From Candidatus Nanosynbacter featherlites (GTDB taxonomy: Bacteria; Patescibacteriota; Saccharimonadia; Saccharimonadales; Saccharimonadaceae): 64,000 bases of DNA. The position numbers and the translations under genes were made by a program. Location of the stretch: the NCBI RefSeq assembly GCF_005697565.1, contig NZ_CP040004.1, positions 62,001-126,000 of the forward strand, written 5' to 3'. This document shows positions 56,136 to 64,000 of this stretch, piece by piece. Every line of letters starts with the position of its first letter. Position 1 is the stretch's first letter. Below the pieces are notes generated by a model. That model was not told the DNA's origin, did not search any database, and saw only the letters and a program-made list of their open reading frames with translations.

Positions 56136-57740
56136 TTAAATTGTGCCCACTGAGTTATAGGTGTGTCGTATGATACGTACTTCTTTCTTGAGCTGTCTAG
56201 ATCGTAAGTAGAAGAATGTGACAATGGAGAGGATTAGACCTGCGAACAGCATATTTTCGCCAGCACCAGTGCGGGGCAGTTGTGTAGCCACTGTTTCGAC
56301 GACTTTCTTTTCATTTGGACAATCAACTTTGACACTTACGGTGTTGCCGAAGGTGTTGTCCATCCTACAGTCAAATGATCCAGGGTTACTTGTGCCAGTG
56401 CTCATAGAGGATATTTTACTAGCCATCTGTATCGTGAACGTGCGTTCTTGGGTTTCACCAGGTTTAATGGTTGCCTCTGGCCACTGGAGAACAGTTTTTC
56501 CGCCATTGCTATTGGCGTCCTCTTTGAGCGTTCCGCCACCTGATTCAAAGATAGACGAATATTGCAGAACATCGCCCAAATTCTCTGTGAACGTATATTT
56601 TTCTGGCGCAAAGCCTTTATTGGTGACTTTTAGGTGGTAGGTGATACGATCATGTGCTTTCGCGGTGGTCTTAGTAGCATCCATATTGCTCTGAGTGAGG
56701 TTTATGGCGTTCTTTTGTTGGATAAAGGAAGCAGAGCACTGTTTATCTTCTATCCATAAGGTCGGATTGCCTGCACATGGCTGACAGCGAGGGTCATTTT
56801 TAAGTAATGTTGGGTTTTGTGGACATCTTTCCGGCTCAGCTACATTAAACGTCTTTTGACAGCCGGCAGAGGTGCGGTCGCCTAGAGAGGTTTTGAGCGT
56901 TACGGTCACTTTGTATGATCCAGGGGTCTTTTCCTGATATGTTATATTTGGGCTGGTGCTTTCTAGGGTTTTTACTAGAGAGTTACCTCTGTAGACGTTG
57001 AATACATACTTTTGTATCTTAGCTCCGTTAGCGGCACTTGTGTTTACGGTGAACTGATATTTATTGGTGTCGCTTTGTTTCACTTCTAACGCGTTACAAG
57101 TGACTATTGGAGCTGGAGGTGTTGAACAGTTTGGATAGGTACCGATTTGTCCTGGAGGACATGTTGGTGCCGGTGGGATACTTTTTGTGATAAGGTTGCC
57201 GCAGTTACGCATGATTGCGAACCAACCGAACTTAGCTGAATGGCCTACGTAGGCTGTATAGGTAAAATTACCCCAAAGCTGGTGCGGCCGGTAGTAGAAA
57301 TTACGCATTCCGCTGCCGGCTGATTTGACAGAATAGGAACCTTCTCCTTGGGCTGACCCAAAGTGAGGAGTCATCCCCCAAGAATAATTACCATCACGGC
57401 TATGTAATGTCTGCAGGTTGCGGGTTGCATTTGATAGCTCTGCACGAGTAATGCCAATCGTATCAAACAATGAGCGAATGTCGTTAGTATTGGCATCATA
57501 GTGGTTCATCATTTGGCTTCCACTCCATACGCCACCTCGAACCATATCGCTTGGGTCTGCAGCATTGGCTGACTCCGGAGGAGAGAATACGACTAATGAT
57601 TGCACAATTAACGCAAGAACAGTGAAAATTAAGCCTAATTTTCGAGTAGCCTCCTCTTTACTTAACCTTTTTGCATAAAAGCCCAATTCATTGATAAGTG
57701 ATGGACTAAATGGCAAGTGAGAAACTATTTTTCTAAACAT
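56136..57740 (-). CDS. Sortase-anchored surface protein (LPRTG)
   Basis: A 534-aa protein. A long N-terminal export signal has a conserved-looking stretch before the hydrophobic core (SPSLINELGFYAKRLSKEEA), then GLIFTVLALIVQSLVVF and a cleavage site near SANAA. The mature part has a lectin- or enzyme-like region (about 65-200), Cys/Pro-rich linkers, an Ig-like domain (about 205-305) and a DUF11-like domain (about 345-480; ENLGDVLQYSSIFE). The end is LPRTG, a TM helix (ENMLFAGLILSIVTFFYL) and a basic tail: a standard sortase signal. The sortase at 3.4 kb is the likely partner. It could be a host-contact adhesin; that is inferred. Confidence 0.88.
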   Translation of the reverse strand: MFRKIVSHLPFSPSLINELGFYAKRLSKEEATRKLGLIFTVLALIVQSLVVFSPPESANAADPSDMVRGGVWSGSQMMNHYDANTNDIRSLFDTIGITRAELSNATRNLQTLHSRDGNYSWGMTPHFGSAQGEGSYSVKSAGSGMRNFYYRPHQLWGNFTYTAYVGHSAKFGWFAIMRNCGNLITKSIPPAPTCPPGQIGTYPNCSTPPAPIVTCNALEVKQSDTNKYQFTVNTSAANGAKIQKYVFNVYRGNSLVKTLESTSPNITYQEKTPGSYKVTVTLKTSLGDRTSAGCQKTFNVAEPERCPQNPTLLKNDPRCQPCAGNPTLWIEDKQCSASFIQQKNAINLTQSNMDATKTTAKAHDRITYHLKVTNKGFAPEKYTFTENLGDVLQYSSIFESGGGTLKEDANSNGGKTVLQWPEATIKPGETQERTFTIQMASKISSMSTGTSNPGSFDCRMDNTFGNTVSVKVDCPNEKKVVETVATQLPRTGAGENMLFAGLILSIVTFFYLRSRQLKKEVRIIRHTYNSVGTI

Positions 57741-57829
57741 GGTTGCCCCGTTCTTGTATGTTTATGTAATCTATTATTATGATAATATTTACTCTATTTT
57801 AGCATAAGAAATATGTTCAGGTAAAGCAC

Positions 57830-57858
57830 TTGAGTGAACAATTTTTTTGCGGTATAAT
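57830..57858 (+). promoter_or_regulatory. gyrB-gyrA promoter
   Basis: TTGAGT (57830-57835), a 17-bp spacer and TATAAT (57853-57858). The leader of about 40 nt ends with GAGGGAG before the ATG. Confidence 0.72.
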
Positions 57859-57871
57859 GAGAGAGTTGTAA

Positions 57872-59881
<2,010 letters not shown>

Positions 59882-59883
59882 TC

Positions 59884-62409
59884 ATGAGTGATCAGGACAA
59901 ACAGATGCAACCAACCAATGAGCATGAATCAATTGAGGCAACACCAGATATGGTGACTGAAGCATCAGCAGGATTAGAGCGACGCCGACTTGAAAATGTG
60001 ATGCAGGATAACTTCTTTCGCTATTCAATGAGCGTTATCGTTGACCGGGCATTGCCAGATGTGCGTGACGGTCTGAAGCCGGTGCATCGCCGTATTTTGT
60101 ATTCAATGAATCAGAACGGCAACCGCAGTACTGCGAAATTCGTCAAATCAGCACGTATCATCGGTGATGTGATGGGTAAATATCACCCACATGGCGACTC
60201 TGCCATCTATGATTCAATGGTTCGTTTGGCGCAAGATTGGGCGATGCGTTATACGTTAGTGCAAGGTCAGGGAAACTTTGGTTCGATGGACGGAGATCCG
60301 CCAGCCGCTCACCGTTATACTGAGGCGCGACTCGACAAGCCAGCTGAAGAATTACTGACTGATATCGAGAAGGAAACGGTTGATTTCAAGGATAACTTTG
60401 ACGGCTCAGAGCGTGAGCCAATTGTGCTGCCGGCAAAGTTGCCGAACTTGCTATTGAACGGCCAGATTGGTATTGCTGTCGGTATGGCAACCAGTATCCC
60501 GACACACAACCTAGGTGAGTTGGTAGATGCGACGATTGAATTGATTGATAATCCTGAAGCAACGGTTGATGACCTGCTGCAACACGTGAAAGGTCCAGAC
60601 TTTCCGACAGGGGCGATCGTCTACGGTGGTGCGCCGATGCGTCAGGCGTATGCAACTGGTCGCGGTAGTGTGATGATGCGAGCGGTAGCAGAGATCCAGG
60701 AGACTAAACGAGGTCGACATCAGATTGTCGTAACTGAGATACCATATGGTGTAAATAAAGCAACACTAATTGAAAAAATCGGTGAACTTCACAAAGAAAA
60801 GCGAGTACAACTGGCTGACCTGCGCGATGAAAGTTCTCGAGGTAAGGTCCGCATTGTCATTGAACTGAAAAAAGATGCGTATCCAAAGAAAGTATTGAAC
60901 CAGCTGTACAAACTAACAGCGCTCCAGACGAGTTTTAATTACAACATGCTGGCATTGGTCAATACTATGCAGCCACGGATTTTAGGCTTGCACGATATTT
61001 TGAGCGAATTTGTGAAACACCGCCAGTCTGTGGTGCGCCGCCGTACTGAGTTTGAGCTGAAAAAAGCCAAGGCAAGAGCACATATTCTGGAGGGCTATAA
61101 GATTGCGCTGGATCACATTGACGAGGTAATTAAGACGATTCGTGCTTCGAAAACTCAGGATGAGGCAGAGAAGAACTTGCGTGCTAAGTTTGGACTGAGC
61201 GAGATTCAAGCCAAAGCTATCTTGGCAATGCAGCTGCGACGCCTGACTGGGCTTGAGCGTGAAGCAGTTGAGAATGAACTGCGTGAGCTCTTGAAGCTAA
61301 TTGCACGACTAGAAGCTATCTTGGCTGATGAGCAAGAGATTCTGAATATCATCAAGACTGAGCTCTTGGAAATGAAAGAGAAATATGGTGACGAGAGGCG
61401 TAGTAAAATTATCAACCATGAGCTTGGTAAGTTCTCTGACGAGGAGTTAATTCCAGAGGAAGATGCTGTTGTTCTTTTGACAACTGAGAATTATATCAAG
61501 CGAACTCTGGCGAGTGACTATCGTAAGCAGAACCGTGGCGGCAAGGGTAAGCGCGGCATGACCACTAAGGAAGAAGATATTATAGCCCAGATCATCCCGG
61601 CAAGTACGCACGACTATCTGCTGTTTTTCACTAATAAGGGTCGTGTATTCCGGCTCAAGGCGTATGAAGTTCCAGCTGCTAGCCTCAGTGCTAAAGGTGT
61701 GGCCGCTGTTAACCTACTGCAAATGCAACCAGAAGAGAAAATTACCGCCATCATTAAACATGAAAAGAATGCTAGTGATGCCGGCTATCTGTTTATGGCT
61801 ACAAAGAATGGTACCGTTAAGAAAACTCCGCTCAGTGACTATGCCAATATCCGTACCAATGGTTTGATTGCCATAAAGCTTGATGATGGTGATGAACTGA
61901 AGTGGATCAAGAAAACTGATGGAGAAAGCGATGTAATTATTTCAACATCAGCTGGTCAGGCGATTCGATTTAACGAAAAAGATGCGCGGCCAATGGGTAG
62001 GGCTGCTCGTGGAGTCCGTGGAGTCCGTCTGCGGCCAAACGACCGAGTAGTCGGTATGGATATTGTGACGAGTGACGACCAAACACTATTGGTTATCAGT
62101 GAACAGGGCTTCGGTAAGCGTACAAGAGTAACCAACTTCCCAAGCCACAAGCGTGGCGGAGTGGGCATTAAAGCGGCGATTGTGACAGCAAAGACGGGTC
62201 CAATCATATCAGTTCAGACGATCGACCCAACCATGACGGATGCTATCTTGGTATCACAAAATGGACAAACGATTCGTATTAGCCTTAAAGATATTAAATT
62301 ATTGGGTCGTACGACTCAAGGTGTTACTATCATGCGATTGGGCGATAATGATGCAGTATCTTCCATAGGACTAATGGAAGAGCGGTCCCTGGAAGAGGAT
62401 GCTAAATGA
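59884..62409 (+). CDS. gyrA: DNA gyrase subunit A
   Basis: Cleaves and rejoins DNA. The 841-aa protein opens with [20 protein letters not shown] and has the catalytic Tyr in [15 protein letters not shown]. The C-terminal pinwheel domain starts after about residue 530; its GyrA box is QNRGGKG at about 547-553 (QRRGGKG in most), which is needed to wrap DNA and supercoil, so this is gyrase and not topo IV. Its stop overlaps the next start (ATGA). Confidence 0.96.
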   Translation: MSDQDKQMQPTNEHESIEATPDMVTEASAGLERRRLENVMQDNFFRYSMSVIVDRALPDVRDGLKPVHRRILYSMNQNGNRSTAKFVKSARIIGDVMGKYHPHGDSAIYDSMVRLAQDWAMRYTLVQGQGNFGSMDGDPPAAHRYTEARLDKPAEELLTDIEKETVDFKDNFDGSEREPIVLPAKLPNLLLNGQIGIAVGMATSIPTHNLGELVDATIELIDNPEATVDDLLQHVKGPDFPTGAIVYGGAPMRQAYATGRGSVMMRAVAEIQETKRGRHQIVVTEIPYGVNKATLIEKIGELHKEKRVQLADLRDESSRGKVRIVIELKKDAYPKKVLNQLYKLTALQTSFNYNMLALVNTMQPRILGLHDILSEFVKHRQSVVRRRTEFELKKAKARAHILEGYKIALDHIDEVIKTIRASKTQDEAEKNLRAKFGLSEIQAKAILAMQLRRLTGLEREAVENELRELLKLIARLEAILADEQEILNIIKTELLEMKEKYGDERRSKIINHELGKFSDEELIPEEDAVVLLTTENYIKRTLASDYRKQNRGGKGKRGMTTKEEDIIAQIIPASTHDYLLFFTNKGRVFRLKAYEVPAASLSAKGVAAVNLLQMQPEEKITAIIKHEKNASDAGYLFMATKNGTVKKTPLSDYANIRTNGLIAIKLDDGDELKWIKKTDGESDVIISTSAGQAIRFNEKDARPMGRAARGVRGVRLRPNDRVVGMDIVTSDDQTLLVISEQGFGKRTRVTNFPSHKRGGVGIKAAIVTAKTGPIISVQTIDPTMTDAILVSQNGQTIRISLKDIKLLGRTTQGVTIMRLGDNDAVSSIGLMEERSLEEDAK

Positions 62410-62837
62410 GATATTTGCTAGTGCCTCTGTTGGCATGGGCATTGGCTCAGGGCTTGAAGCATGTATTTCGCTTGATGGGTAGGAATCGCCGAGTATTTAG
62501 TAAGAATCCAAAATCACCTCTATTGTTGTCTGGGGGTATGCCAAGCGCTCACGCTGCAACGGTCGTTTCGTTAGCTACTGTTGTCGCATTGTATGACGGT
62601 GTTGATACGGTGCAATTTGCTATCGTTCTGTGGGTGACCATGATCATTCTATATGATGCTATGATGGTGAGATTCTCCTCTGGACAACAGGGGGACACGC
62701 TAAATCAGTTGTTGGATGAGCAAAAAAGTTCTTTGTCTCGCATCCGTGTTGCACATGGCCACACCCCTGTTGAGGTTGCTGTGGGTGCAACAATAGGACT
62801 GTTTGTCTCGCTTGTTGTCTTTTTCGCAACAAAATAA
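62406..62837 (+). CDS. Divergent PAP2-family membrane protein
   Basis: A 143-aa protein with about four TM helices. [21 protein letters not shown] and the late [18 protein letters not shown] match the divergent PAP2 (DUF212) family, related to lipid phosphatases such as undecaprenyl-pyrophosphate phosphatase; the conserved Ser-x-His and His are kept. The substrate is unknown. It overlaps gyrA by 4 nt and is probably in the gyrase operon. Confidence 0.87.
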   Translation: MRYLLVPLLAWALAQGLKHVFRLMGRNRRVFSKNPKSPLLLSGGMPSAHAATVVSLATVVALYDGVDTVQFAIVLWVTMIILYDAMMVRFSSGQQGDTLNQLLDEQKSSLSRIRVAHGHTPVEVAVGATIGLFVSLVVFFATK

Positions 62838-62850
62838 TTACAAAATAGTA

Positions 62851-62880
62851 TTGACCAAAGGTTGGTTGATGATGTATGAT
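62851..62880 (+). promoter_or_regulatory. Probable rRNA operon promoter
   Basis: TTGACC (62851-62856), an 18-bp spacer and TATGAT (62875-62880). The leader to the 16S rRNA is about 165 nt and AT-rich; I see no clear boxA. Confidence 0.5.
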
Positions 62881-63051
62881 AAGTATCAGTCTGGTCGTGG
62901 GGATGCGAGCGAAACGACAATTACAATCTGTAATGATCAAGTTACGTGAGGATTTTTGGCCAGTCTATCGAACTTTAACAATTTGATTGTGCAATATCAT
63001 CGTCAGTTTATATTTTTGTAGAGCCTTAATACTTTGATACAAAGTAGATTT

Positions 63052-64000
<949 letters not shown>

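Overview
The window looks like a chromosomal segment of a Saccharibacterium (TM7, Patescibacteria/CPR), probably a host-associated episymbiont. The grounds are the 16S rRNA at the right end (a CPR-like GCCGCGGTCATACG at the 530 region), a complete type IV pilus locus beside otherwise reduced metabolism, a sortase with an LPRTG surface protein, and several patescibacterial-looking secreted and membrane proteins. TGA, TAA and TAG all act as stops, so the code is 11. This assignment comes from reading the sequence, not from a search.

Layout. 0-3.4 kb: DHH-like protein, truB, orphan prepilin, rpsO. 3.4-7.3 kb: sortase (minus), pnp, a membrane-anchored protein. 7.3-9.9 kb: Rrf2-type regulator overlapping a YhgE/Pip-type membrane protein. 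10-14.6 kb: RNase J and FtsK. 14.6-20.8 kb: pheA (minus), rpsF-ssb-rpsR, efp, a serine beta-lactamase-like membrane protein, tlyA, ychF (minus). 20.8-23.7 kb: a membrane protein plus a 783-aa secreted protein. 23.7-35 kb: type IV pilus locus pilM-N-O-(small)-B-T-C-pilin-pilD-three minor pilins-PilX-like. 35-41.2 kb: tyrosine recombinase, ndk, tRNA-Arg, PH-domain protein, foldase-like protein, tRNA-Thr, membrane protein, glycosyltransferase, nrdR, a 47-aa protein, tRNA-Val. 41.3-46.8 kb: thrS behind a T-box leader, ATL protein, miaA, HTH protein, MBL-fold protein, rpmB, site-2 protease. 46.8-50.5 kb: a structured RNA, rnpB, infC-rpmI-rplT (minus), comM (minus), tmRNA. 50.5-51.75 kb: a gene-poor stretch with tiny ORFs and structured RNA candidates. 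51.75-57.7 kb: a VirD4/TraG-like ATPase cluster, then a sortase substrate and partner on the minus strand. 57.9-62.8 kb: gyrB-gyrA and a PAP2-like protein. 63.05 kb to the end: 16S rRNA, cut by the window edge.

How the parts work together. Most genes serve information processing (translation, RNA decay, DNA topology and segregation). The pilus locus, ComM, prepilin peptidase, sortase/LPRTG pair and secreted proteins form the cell-surface and DNA-uptake side expected of an organism living on a host bacterium.

Two themes stand out. First, about fifteen protein genes have a -10 hexamer (often extended TGN-TATAAT) ending only 6-11 nt before the start codon, so their mRNAs should be leaderless or nearly so; two further genes begin exactly 7 nt after the CCA of a tRNA. 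Start codons below were chosen with this in mind. Second, thrS is preceded by what reads as a translational T-box with a minimal Stem I: the UGGA bulge matches the UCCA end of tRNA-Thr and an ACC triplet sits in a 7-nt hairpin loop.
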